From Eupeodes corollae (lineage: Eukaryota > Arthropoda > Insecta > Diptera > Syrphidae): a stretch of DNA of 64,000 nucleotides. The notes under the pieces were generated by a model. That model searched no databases, was not told the DNA's origin, and worked only from the letters and a program-made list of their open reading frames with translations. The stretch's first letter is position 1, and each line of letters opens with the position of its first letter. Positions 49,961 through 59,133 of this stretch are shown one piece after another. The DNA is taken from the NCBI RefSeq assembly GCF_945859685.1, contig NC_079148.1:23571946-23635945 (forward strand). The letters are read 5' to 3'. The position numbers were made by a program, and so were the translations under genes.

Positions 49961-50616
49961 AGAGGCGACCGTCAGATCACTTAGCTCATCCTCTCAATGG
50001 ATCTAATACCTCTTACTAAATAGAGATACTCTAGAGAAAAATAATGCACCAGGGTTGCCTATCAGATTTTGGGCCGAAGACGTCTAAACCGGGGCACTTC
50101 CGGTGCGTTTTTTTCACCAAGACTTAGCCCATCCAGTTAATGGCTGAAACTAGTGGCAAACAATAGAGCTCGACGAGATAGATCGAAATATATAGGGTTG
50201 CCTAACTAAAAGTGGGCCGAAGCGCTTGGCAGCCCTATTTCAAGGTGCGTATTTTTCGACCATGACTTAGCCCATCCAGTTAATGGTTAAATTTGGTATC
50301 AAATGAAAGGTCTGAGTCTACTGATTATGAATATATAGGGTTGCCATGTCTTAACTGGGCCGAACCCCTCGGCAGCCCCGTTATAAAAAAAAATCCACCA
50401 AATATGTAATGCCTTATAACTTAATTATTTGTCTGGCTTTGTTCATCGAATGTTATTGTATTTTATATCAAATGAAAGCTCAGAGAATGTAGAAAATTAA
50501 TAAAATAGTTTTACATTTATAAAAACTCTATATATGTATGTCAAAAAAAGATTTACTGCAGTTTTCCTTAAAACTCTAACCAAAAACATTACTTTATCTA
50601 TTGAAGTAAATAAAAG
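49961..50616 (+). repeat. Inner element, left terminal inverted repeat
   Basis: Pairs with 53281-53946. It contains three subunits each starting GGGTTGCC, at 50052, 50195 and 50338, spaced exactly 143 bp. Subunits 1 and 2 share CTTAGCCCATCCAGTTAATG and GGGCCGAAG. Such subterminal repeats could be transposase binding sites (inference). Confidence 0.9.
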
Positions 50617-50714
50617 ACTATTTTTTATATAAAAATATAAGCATACATTCATCGCACTGTTAAAAACACCCGGTGATGCTCATTAATTTACCAAAAACAT
50701 AAGAAATGTGTTTT

Positions 50715-51011
50715 TTAGCAAAGACTATAACGTTTGATCAACATCAAGGTCAACATGAAGTTAATCCTCTCAAAGTTCTCTTTAAAAGTTTTAATCACGA
50801 GTGGGTACATACCATATAAAATACATTTAATAAAGTTCGAACTGATATTGATAAGCAAAGCTTTATAATCATCAAGCTTTCTCCAAGCTTTTGGTGTAAA
50901 AAGAACTAAATCTAATTTTTGAAGGAGACCTGGTGATTTTACACTTGAGCAGACGATAAATGCAGATGCTGCAAGTTCTTTAAATAGTATAAGCCATTTC
51001 ACACACTCCAT
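50715..51011 (-). CDS. Unrecognised 98-codon ORF inside the inner element
   Basis: Starts MECVKWLILFKELAASAFIV and continues SPGLLQKLDLVLFTPKAWRK. Composition is hydrophobic with regularly spaced Leu/Ile and looks more protein-like than other short ORFs, but I recognise no domain. It is divergent from the main gene of the element, with its start 58 bp from the first Met of that gene. It could be a second small gene, part of a larger decayed one, or chance. Confidence 0.2.
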   Translation of the reverse strand: MECVKWLILFKELAASAFIVCSSVKSPGLLQKLDLVLFTPKAWRKLDDYKALLINISSNFIKCILYGMYPLVIKTFKENFERINFMLTLMLIKRYSLC

Positions 51012-51069
51012 TTATGTGCGCCACTGTTAGGCTTTAAGTCATAGTCTGCGAACAAAAATAATATCAACT

Positions 51070-52866
51070 ATGCTTGGCGAAATTAATTTAACTAAAAACG
51101 ATGACACAGTTCATGAACTCGAAAGTTTTAGGATTTCAAAAGACAGAAAAACCTTAGAGAACATAATTTCAAATTTCAAAAATAACATCAATCCATTCGA
51201 TAAATCGGTAGACGAAAAAAGTTTATTTAACGTAGTTACAGGAAGGGCTGTTTCGGAAGAGGCAATGAATTTCCTCTTTAATTTCAAACCAAATGGGAGA
51301 AACGAAAAAACATGAGTTGATAGCTGATTGTAATAAAAATCCCGAAAGATTTGAAAAACCCATCAAAATAATAAACCTACAAAATTTAGCTTCGGAGTGT
51401 TTGAAAAAAAAAAACACTTAAAAGCAAAGATGGCACTAAGAAAGTTTTGTAGAAAATGCAGCGTGATATATTTGGAAGATTGCTTGCTATTGCTCTAGAA
51501 AAGAAAATTGATATGGAGTACTGTCTTTCATTATCACCATTATCACCAGCACCACCTTCATTGTGCCATTGTAGGGGAGAAATGCTGAAGACAGATAAGT
51601 CAGTACTTGCAAAGAAATTACGTTCCTTCCATGTATCTAATCCTCCTTCTAACGTTGATGATAGGTTTTATCTCCTGCATCACTTAGGGCCTTCTTTACC
51701 TCAGAGGTTTGACAAACTATCTGAGCTTATTTAAAAAAAAAATTGCAACACCAGTGCTACTCAGATCCACTTGATATTTGATCGTTACTTTACTCCATCA
51801 ATCAAAGATGTCGAGCGAAATAACCGCCACGAAATCAGTGCAAACTACACAATTCGTGGACCATCACAAATAAGGCCAAATGACTTTTTAAAACATTTGC
51901 GTAACAAAAAATTCAAAGAAGCTTTAGTTGCATTTTTATGTAGTCACTATGAAAGTAGTAGTATCTGCTCGCATTTAAAGAATAAGAAGCTGTTCCTAAC
52001 TTTTGAAGAGCAGTGTTTCTCATTTACATGTTCGAAAAATAATATTGTTAAGACTCTTGAAAAGGACTATTTATGTCACCACAAGGAAGCCGATACGAGA
52101 ATTGTCTATCATTTAAGTAAGTTATCAAACAACTCAAAAGTAATGGTAAAATCGTGGGATACTGACTTTTTAATTATTTTGCTTTTAAATATCCATTAAC
52201 TTAAAAATTTTGAGATATTTTTAACACAAAAGGTTCCGCACTACATTGCTTAAATTGTACCGAGGTTTCAAAAAAACTTGGCGATAGGCTTTGTCAATCC
52301 TTACCGGGTTTCCATGCCTTCACGGGAAGTGACTATACCACCAGTTTCTATCGGAAAGTCAAGGCAAAGCCTTTTGAAAAGTTGATAAAAAATGAGAAAA
52401 TTCAAAAAATACTTGCGTCCTTAAACACCCCGAACCAAATTAACAACATTGAAAACATGGAATTACTACAAGAATTCACATGCAATTTGTACTCCACAAA
52501 ATGCAAAAGTGTCAATCTTTCACGCTTTATTATTTTTCAAAAAATATTTTCAATGAAAAGCAATGAAGATCGCTTTCTAAAAAAAAGTTAAAAATTTCGA
52601 TTCCAGTATGTTACCACCATGCTGGATATCTTTAAAACAAAAAATTCTAAGGATGATTTACGTCAATGCCATGTGGCAAAATGCTACTGAACCTCAATGC
52701 AGTCAATTAAATCCCAATGAGTGTGGTTGGTTAGTCAAAGGCGACATAATAGAACCGCTTTGGTTCATAGGAGATGCTACACCTATATCTGTCGAGAAAT
52801 AATTATTGATGATGATATCGAAGAAGAAGAAGAAGAAAATAGTTTTTGTTCTGATGACGATAACTA
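51070..52866 (+). pseudogene. Inner element gene: FEN1/XPG-like nuclease-type protein
   Basis: Broken into frames by stops and shifts. 51070-51315: MLGEINLTKNDDTVHELESF. 51456-51734: MQRDIFGRLLAIALEKKIDM, SLSPLSPAPPSLCHCRGEML, DDRFYLLHHLGPSLPQRFDK. 51771-52199: IFDRYFTPSIKDVERNNRHE, TIRGPSQIRPNDFLKHLRNK, CHHKEADTRIVYHLSK (EAD near 52086) and VMVKSWDTDFLII (DTD 52158-52166). Then SLPGFHAFTGSDYTTSFYRK (52296-52355). 52608 on: MLPPCWISLKQKILRMIYVN, LNPNECGWLVKGDIIEP, ending in an acidic tail. The order FD-x-x-x-P-x-x-K-x-x-E-R, EAD, DTD, G-S-D mirrors the acidic active-site motifs of FEN1/XPG nucleases (VFDG, EAEA, D-x-D, GCDY). That fold assignment is my inference. Two shifts lie at poly-A runs. 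Confidence 0.65.
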
Positions 52867-53280
52867 AACGACAAATTGAAAGAATGTCAACTATTGGAAA
52901 GTAAAATATATTCGTAGATATCATGTTATTTAATTTTTGTATTCTTAAGTTTATTGTTATTGAATATAAGTGTATCAAAAACTAAGTTCCTTAAATTTGT
53001 AAATGAAAAAGTATTTAAATTGTGTTTTTTTTGTTTAACGGTAAATAAAAGTTGAATAAAAACTCTGCTCATATAAAAAATATATATATATAAAAAAATA
53101 TATAAAAACTCTCTTTACCTATAAATATCTCCCATGAAAAAAAATTAATGATTTATTAAGTCAATTTTAAAGGTAAGTCATCTAGCTATGTAAAAGAAGG
53201 CAACTTATACTTTTTGAATAGCAAAAGCAACTATTGTTGCCACTGTACTTTTTTGTACAAAATTTCATTTGATAGCAAAT

Positions 53281-53946
53281 CTTTTATTTACGTCAATAGA
53301 TAAAGTAATGTTTTTTGTTAAATAAAATGAATGTTTTAAGGAAAACTGCAGTAAATCTTTTTTTGACATACATATATAGATTTTTTATAAATGTAAAACT
53401 ATTTTATTAATTTTCTACATTCTCTGAGCTTTCATTTGATATAAAATACAATAACATTCGATGAACAAAGCCAGACAAATAATTAAGTTATAAGGCATTA
53501 CATATTTGGTGGATTTTTTTTTATAACGGGGCTGCCGAGGGGTTCGGCCCAGTTAAGACATGGCAACCCTATATATTCATAATCAGTAGACTCAGACCTT
53601 TCATTTGATACCAAATTTAACCATTAACTGGATGGGCTAAGTCATGGTCGAAAAATACGCACCTTGAAATAGGGCTGCCAAGCGCTTCGGCCCACTTTTA
53701 GTTAGGCAACCCTATATATTTCGATCTATCTCGTCGAGCTCTATTGTTTGCCACTAGTTTCAGCCATTAACTGGATGGGCTAAGTCTTGGTGAAAAAAAC
53801 GCACCGGAAGTGCCCCGGTTTAGACGTCTTCGGCCCAAAATCTGATAGGCAACCCTGGTGCATTATTTTTCTCTAGAGTATCTCTATTTAGTAAGAGGTA
53901 TTAGATCCATTGAGAGGATGAGCTAAGTGATCTGACGGTCGCCTCT
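53281..53946 (-). repeat. Inner element, right terminal inverted repeat
   Basis: Reverse complement of 49961-50616 with only minor differences near its inner edge (AAAATGAATGTTTTAAGG region). Ends GGTCGCCTCT at 53946. Confidence 0.9.
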
Positions 53947-53954
53947 TGGACTAT

Positions 53955-54068
53955 AATGTAGAATAACCAACAACAGAGGATTCATTTAATACTGACGAAG
54001 AAACATGTGATGCTTCACTTTTAACACAATTCACCTATAGTCAGGATGAAGAAGAAGAAGAAGAAGAA

Positions 54069-54100
<32 letters not shown>

Positions 54101-54134
54101 AGAAGTGATTGACGATTCCGAATCCGACGAATAA
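53955..54134 (+). pseudogene. Outer element gene: acidic C-terminus
   Basis: Follows the inner element. The frame reads PTTEDSFNTDEETCDASLLT and QFTYSQDE, then a Glu run encoded by a GAA array (54045-54105), and VIDDSESDE before a TAA stop at 54132-54134. The inner gene ends in a similar acidic tail (EEEEEENSFCSDDDN), supporting common ancestry. An in-frame TAA near 53970 shows decay. Confidence 0.6.
54045..54105 (+). repeat. GAA microsatellite within acidic tail
   Basis: About twenty GAA/GAG triplets, in frame with the acidic C-terminus of the outer element gene. Length is likely variable. Confidence 0.8.
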
Positions 54135-54245
54135 ACTATTCATTTCTAAATCTAATCACAACAGACCCGTGGAATAGGCCTATTGGGGAAACCACGTTAA
54201 AAAAACGCGCTAAGTACACTACCTCAGAGGTGGCGTGGAAACGTG

Positions 54246-54349
54246 TGGGACTTTTAAGACAATGTTTATAATTATAATTTAAACAATTTTAAGAATTTTC
54301 AGCTTCCCCTGAATTTGTCGTGGGTCAAATGTCTAAATTGACCGGACTA
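54246..54349 (-). repeat. Outer element, right terminal inverted repeat
   Basis: Reverse complement of 48600-48711. It ends CCGGACTA, followed by the duplicated CTA and the resumed RTE coding sequence. Confidence 0.85.
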
Positions 54350-54352
54350 CTA

Positions 54353-54530
54353 TACGGTGCAGAAGCATGGGCTATGACAAAATCGGATGAAAGCACCTTG
54401 GGTCAGTTCGAGAGAAAAGTTCTTCGTGTGATCTACGGTCCCATATGCATAGAAGGGGAGTGGAGGAGAAGATGGAAAGACGAGATGTACGTAAAAATTA
54501 AAAATTACTGTCGGCAAAATGGCAACTAAC
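54353..54530 (+). mobile_element. RTE-type retrotransposon, 3' part after interruption
   Basis: Continues the RT C-terminal region exactly where it stopped at 48599: YGAEAWAMTKSDESTLGQFE (54353 on), RKVLRVIYGPICIEGEWRRR and WKDEMY, ending at a stop at 54527-54529. The following sequence no longer matches RTE, so the element is also 3'-truncated. The CTA before it (54350-54352) repeats the CTA at 48597-48599. Confidence 0.85.
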
Positions 54531-55743
54531 AATTCGTGCGTTTTTATTTAAAATTGATTTGACATTCGCTTTGGGTTTGTTGGTGATTTTTTTTCTTCAA
54601 ATTTTTGAGCTTTAAGACCAATTTTGGGCTTTTTATCATTTTAAGTTTTGGGCGTTTCGGTTTTGGAGAAAAGAACCTAACGCCTCCTAAAGTTATTTAA
54701 GCAAATTCTATGAGACTTAACTTCAATCTTGAACATTTGTTCTTAGTTATTCATACACTTTGTTGCGAAAAAAAATTTCAAGTTTATTTAAATAAATTTG
54801 TCTTTTTCAAACATTTCCTTGAATCATTTACAAAATTTTATATGCATTTTAAGTTTAACGTAAAAGAATTCATTATTTTTTCTTAAATAAATATTCAAAT
54901 ACTCAAACGTGTCTTAAAATTGGCAACATAACAAAATATGTATCACACTATAGCCCCTTCATTAGTAACTGATGCATTCATATATTTTGTGTGTCAAACA
55001 AAAATCTCTACGTTACAAAATACAAAAAACATTAAACGAAACGAAACAACGAAAAACGTGCATTGTTATAAGGTTAAATGAATTTGTGTTAAAAATTGCA
55101 TTCTTCACCAAGCTAAATTTCATTTAAAATAAATAATGTTAAAAAAAAAAGAAAAAAAGTGTGTAGGTATAAAAATAAAAATAAATTAAAAAATAAGAAA
55201 ATAAAAACGAAGTGCACAATCAAAAGAAAATTTGTAAAAAATTTCTCTCAAAAAATCCACGCATAGAGTTTCAAGATCTATTTTAAATTAATTTTTCTAC
55301 TCCTACATACAAAAGAGTATGTAAAATTTTCAAAAAAATTTCACTAATATTCCGAGCAACAAAATAATTTAAACAACATTTGATGCACGAATGTGTGGGA
55401 TGTAAATTCAAATGAAAATGGAAAGACAAAAATGTATACACTTTCGAAATAAGTTTTGAAATGAAATTGGCGTTTTCACGCAAATGTAGAGTGTTTTGAA
55501 CGATCCCAACAACAATGACAATTATGACATGAACCAAATTCTTATTCTCGCAATATGAAAAAATGAAGTTCTCTAAAATTGAATTCAATTTAAGCATTTA
55601 ATTGTTGAAACAAAAATCAAAATGAACTTTTTCCAAAGAAGTTCTAAACTCAAAAAATTTGAAGAAAAATTAAAAAAAAATTAAATCGTCTCTGCTTTCA
55701 GACGCTTGCAACAGCAGTATCTAATATCTATTTCGGTGCGATT
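54531..55743. other. Intergenic region upstream of wupA
   Basis: AT-rich. 54600-54680 carries inverted GGGCTTTTTATCATTTTAAG and TTTTGGGCGTTTC phrases related to the motif cluster at 28930-29345. The minus-strand ORF 55283-55597 has no recognisable domain and lies close to the wupA promoter; I do not call it. Confidence 0.45.
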
Positions 55744-55753
55744 CTATTTTTAA
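55744..55753 (+). promoter_or_regulatory. Candidate MEF2 site upstream of wupA
   Basis: CTATTTTTAA fits the MEF2 consensus YTAWWWWTAR at all ten positions and lies about 150 bp upstream of the inferred start site. MEF2 controls fly muscle genes including troponins, so a role here is plausible. In such AT-rich DNA a chance match is also likely. Confidence 0.4.
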
Positions 55754-55861
55754 TTCAAAAATCTATACGGTATTGTGCCGCTGCCCAGAGATACAATTTT
55801 TGATCGAGCGAAAGCGCTTGCGTCTTAAATCAGAAAACGATCTTTACTAATTCTTTCGAAG

Positions 55862-55897
55862 CATATAGTCTGCCGTTGGTTGTCGGACCGTTCAGTT
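55862..55897 (+). promoter_or_regulatory. wupA: wupA core promoter: TATA-like box and initiator
   Basis: CATATAGT (55862-55869) lies about 31 bp before the A of an arthropod initiator TCAGTT (55892-55897). The initiator starts the short exon that ends in a strong donor at 55962/55963. The spacing suits a focused start at 55894. It was deduced from motifs, not from transcript data. Confidence 0.5.
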
Positions 55898-55962
55898 TAG
55901 AAATTCCGAAAGTTTCGTTGATCGCGACACTCTCACTTCCTCTTTTTAATTTCTCCTTAAAG
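55894..55962 (+). other. wupA: wupA exon 1, 5' untranslated
   Basis: The 69-nt inferred leader exon starts at the initiator A and ends CTTAAAG before GTGAGT (55963-55968), an excellent 5' splice site. No ATG occurs in it. Intron 1 (55963-56993, 1031 nt) separates it from exon 2; in Drosophila intron 1 of this gene holds muscle enhancers, and here it contains a one-mismatch MEF2 site, CTATTTTTAT, at 56537-56546. Confidence 0.55.
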
Positions 55963-56993
55963 GTGAGTGTTCCTGGATCTGAAAAAAAAGAAAAGAAAAA
56001 GGATACGATTATTTTTGGCGTGTGCTATAAATTTGACATATTCCAGAATTAATGACAGTTAAAAAAAAACCAATAATGTGTTTAACTAAATTGAACTGAA
56101 ATTTAAATACTAATCCAAATCGATATTGAAATTTTTGAAAATATACCTCAACTCAAAAGCAAAAATAATAATTCATACATAATTTGAAGAAATAAAAAAG
56201 AAATTGTGAATATATTTGACACGTGTCCCAAAAACCAAGTGCATCCCAGTGTTTAAACACTTTTTTTGTGAAGAAATAACCTCTAAAGTTTTTGAAAGTA
56301 TGTGGTTCTTACATTTTTCCCAAATGTCAGTTAAATATTTGACAATTCCTTTGAGAACATGCAACGGGGACTTTCTCCAAGGTCAAATGATTAATATTCC
56401 TATACACCAACAACAACCAGATTCCCAGGCAACAATGTGAAAAGTGCGAAACATTTGGATGTACCTACATTCAAAAACCACCGTTTCTGACCTCACCCAC
56501 TCACACACTTCAAGAAGAAACCATTGTGATTGTGATCTATTTTTATGAGGCGAAAGTTTGTCAACATATCTTAAAGGTTTTCTTATGACTGAATCTTTCA
56601 AAAAATGGATCGATTTATAAAAATTATTTAAAAAAAAAAAAAAACAATTTAGAAAATGGTCTTTTCCAAATAATCGGTATTTCGAAAACGAAAAAATCTG
56701 TAGACTTTTTTTTTGGTTTTTGAAATAAGATATCCTCTGGTCATAGGTGTATTACTGGTGCGCATGAATGTGCTTTAAGTGTGTGAATTAAATTCATGTA
56801 TCTATCGTCCATATACGGACGCAGCCTATTTAGGTGAAGATCTATTTTCGTTCGTGTATACAGGAAAATATGCGTATTCGTGTCTTATAATCGTTTTTTA
56901 AGAAAAAGTTTTCTCTTTTTTTATATTTTCATCTATTAAAATAAATTCCAAAGAAAAGTTTATATTAACAATTTGTAACACTTACATTTTCAG

Positions 56994-57032
56994 TATACCA
57001 ACAAATAATACATAAAAATGGGTGATGATGAG
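56994..57032 (+). CDS. wupA: wupA exon 2, start codon
   Basis: The acceptor TTACATTTTCAG ends at 56993. ATG at 57018 gives MGDDE, where the Drosophila protein has MADDE; the coding part is 57018-57032. The donor GAG/GTGAGG at 57032/57033 keeps phase 0 to exon 3 or, if exon 3 is skipped, directly to exon 4. A second donor, GAG/GTACGT, lies five bases further on (57037/57038) and would shift the frame. The leader before ATG is AATAATACATAAAA, a good insect start context. Confidence 0.85.
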
Positions 57033-57820
57033 GTGAGGTACGTATCGAAAATAAAATTGAAAAACAGAAAACCAAATATTGAGAAAAAAAAAGTTTCTAA
57101 CAACTTATTTCTTTTTCTATTTATATTTCATGCAACTTGTACAACAAATTTCATCATGGATTCTGCAGTTTGACAGATTTTTGACATAAAATTTAGAAAA
57201 AAAGGTAAGATCAATTGTTTTGATGCAAGATCTATTATATTTTTGTTTGTTCGTAAATAGTTTATTTTATTTTTCGCTTGCACAAAATAATTTATCCTAC
57301 AAATACAAAATGCTTTCTTATGCGCTTATTTATAGATTTCAGATGGGAGATATAAGACAATGCATAAATAAATTGTTCCTGACTGTCATGGCTATACAGC
57401 TTTTAATTAAGTGCTGCTTTTATTTTGCTTTTTAACATTTAGAATTTAAGATTATCTTTACTTTAAAATATATCCCCTAAAACACTTTTAGTTTTTCTAT
57501 GCCAAAAGTCATTTATTTTGAAATTTCTATTTAAATTTAAATTTTGTTAGAATGTTGATGATGATGACGATACAAGAGTGTCATTTGGATTCGTTTTATT
57601 TTTTGACAGAAAATTAATGTAATTTATGAATTAATGTAAAAATGTCGTAAATAGGTGTGACATAAAAATATGACGCAAACTTTGTTATTATGCAATTTTA
57701 TTAATTGCCTAGATACAATCTTAAAACAATAAAATTGTAGATCGTTGCTTAAATTTTTGTTGTACAAAAATAATTATGATGTGACAGAAAAAGATGTGTA
57801 TTTTATGATAAGTCATACCA

Positions 57821-58255
57821 ATGACATTGTAATGGCTTCGGTTTATTTTGACTTAAGTAAGAAGAATAGTTTAAAAAAAAATGAGCTACAAAGAATTGTA
57901 AGACAATTCAGCGATTTCTGTATTTTTGGAATTCAATCTGTAAACTTATTGGAAATACATGAAGTATGACATTGTAATGGCTTCGGTTTATTTTGACTTA
58001 AGTAAGAAGAATAGTTTAAAAAAAAATGAGCTACAAAGAATTGTAAGACAATTCAGCGATTTCTGTATTTTTGGAATTCAATCTGTAAACTTATTGGAAA
58101 TACATGAAGTATGACATTGTAATGGCTTCGGTTTATTTTGACTTAAGTAAGAAGAATAGTTTAAAAAAAAATGAGCTACAAAGAATTGTAAGACAATTCA
58201 GCGATTTCTGTATTTTTGGAATTCAATCTGTAAACTTATTTGAAATACATGAAGT
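57821..58255 (+). repeat. Three tandem copies of a 145-bp unit in wupA intron 2
   Basis: Unit starts ATGACATTGTAATGGCTTCG at 57821, 57966 and 58111, so the period is exactly 145 bp. Copies 1 and 2 look identical; copy 3 differs at one position (TTATTTGAAA for TTATTGGAAA). As 145 is not a multiple of three, the short ORFs crossing it cannot be conserved protein. It is either a very young duplication or an assembly artefact. Confidence 0.9.
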
Positions 58256-58520
58256 ATTAAATTCCAAAAAAATAAGTTTTCTATTTCTGAATAATCTTTT
58301 ACAATTTTTCTTCCTCCTAAAAAATGAACTATACTTATTTTGTTTACTTTTAAATTTTGACATTCATTGAATTTTTTATTGACTTAACTCTATTTAATTT
58401 AATCACAATAAGAAAATTTCAAAATAAATGACAACTTGATGCTTTTTGATTTCTATAAAAACAACAACAAAATTTGATATCAAAATCTAATCCATATTTT
58501 TTCTTTATAATAATTTACAG

Positions 58521-58793
58521 AAAAAGGCGGAGCCAGCACCAGCGGCTGCAGCACCAGCTCCAGCACCTGCAGCTGCGGCACCAGCAGCAGCACCAGCACC
58601 AGCTGCAGCACCTGCCCCAGCAGCGGGTGCAGCCCCTGCAGCAGCTCCTGCAGCAGCAGCAGCACCCGCAGCTGGAGCAGCACCTGCAGCAGCGCCGGCA
58701 GCTGGGGCAGCACCAGCAGCTGCACCAGCTGCAGGAGCAGCCCCTGCAGCTAAGCCAAAAGATCCCAATGATCCAAAAGTTAAAGCTGAAGAG
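58521..58793 (+). CDS. wupA: wupA exon 3, Pro/Ala-rich extension
   Basis: 91 codons in phase 0. The acceptor TAATTTACAG ends at 58520 and the donor GAG/GTATAA follows 58793. It begins KKAEPAPAAAAPAPAPA, continues with about 70 residues that are nearly all Ala and Pro with a few Gly, and ends KPKDPNDPKVKAEE, the conserved exit of this exon in flies. It forms the long N-terminal extension of some insect troponin I isoforms, thought to act in flight or other specialised muscle. Since both neighbours are phase 0, skipping it keeps the frame, so optional use is expected. GC content far exceeds the introns and the tract also opens the other frames. Confidence 0.9.
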
Positions 58794-58932
58794 GTATAAG
58801 AAACGAATCCAATCAATGTTTTCGTGTCTTCCTCGTGTCTGGTGTCTTAACCTTTTTCATGGAAAAACTTTGTGTCATGCTTTAAAAAGAAACATTTTAC
58901 TTAAAACAACAAATTGCTAAAATCATCAACAG

Positions 58933-59061
58933 GCAAAGAAGGCAAAGCAAGCCGAAATCGAGCGCAAGCGTGCTGAAGTACGCAAGCGTATGGAAGAAGC
59001 TTCCAAGGCTAAGAAGGCCAAGAAGGGTTTCATGACCCCAGAAAGAAAGAAGAAGCTCCGA
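58933..59061 (+). CDS. wupA: wupA exon 4, constant N-terminal helix
   Basis: 43 codons: AKKAKQAEIERKRAEVRKRM, then EEASKAKKAKKGFMTPERKK and KLR. It is phase 0 on both sides; acceptor ATCATCAACAG, donor CGA/GTAAGT. It corresponds to the troponin-C-binding N-terminal helix of troponin I, with the conserved KKGFMTPERKKKLR. Sequence agrees with the Drosophila protein throughout as far as I recall it. The preceding intron is 139 nt. Confidence 0.95.
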
Positions 59062-59133
59062 GTAAGTTAAATTAAAACTATTTTTTAGTTGTTAAAGTAT
59101 TTGGTTAATAATAATAATGACATTCATTTAAAG

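Larger units (their letters stand above)
49961..53946. mobile_element. Inner inverted-repeat DNA transposon (3.99 kb)
   Basis: Inserted in the Cys-rich 3' region of the outer element gene. It begins AGAGGCGACCGTCAGATCAC and ends with the reverse complement. Terminal inverted repeats are about 656-666 bp and nearly identical, implying a recent insertion. Flanks give CGG on the left and TGG on the right, so a 3-bp target duplication is possible but imperfect. It carries one broken plus-strand gene (51070-52866) and a 98-codon minus-strand ORF (51011-50715). No DDE transposase is recognised. The gene is homologous to that of the outer element. Confidence 0.85.
48600..54349. mobile_element. Outer inverted-repeat DNA transposon (5.75 kb with insert)
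   Basis: The element begins TAGTCCGGTCAAATTAGAC and ends in the reverse complement of TAGTCCGGTCAATTTAGAC. The terminal inverted repeats extend about 105-112 bp (48600-48711 and 54246-54349), including TTCAGGGGAAGCTGAAAATT, with one roughly 10-bp indel. It lies inside the RTE reverse transcriptase and is flanked by a 3-bp duplication, CTA. Without the inner insertion it would be about 1.76 kb. It carries a truncated gene with TGCDTTS and Cys-rich motifs. No DDE transposase is visible. The superfamily is not established; a 3-bp duplication plus a FEN1/XPG-like gene would be compatible with Academ-type elements. Confidence 0.8.

Noticed and set aside
49961..53946. Inner element as a Maverick/Polinton because of long inverted ends
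   Set aside because: Ends do not begin with AGT, no 6-bp duplication, only 4 kb, and no polymerase, integrase or capsid-type genes.
48600..54349. Outer element as PIF/Harbinger because of a 3-bp duplication
   Set aside because: The duplicated triplet is CTA rather than TTA/TAA and no Harbinger transposase or Myb-like gene is present inside.
57745..57969. 74-codon ORF crossing the first 145-bp repeat (and a similar ORF at 58104)
   Set aside because: The repeat period is not a multiple of three, the ORF lies in a wupA intron, and no domain is recognisable.
58480..58816. Minus-strand and alternative-frame ORFs (Ala/Gly-rich, Leu/Gln-rich) over the Pro/Ala exon
   Set aside because: By-products of a GC-rich repeat coding exon; the plus-strand frame has the conserved ends and splice sites.
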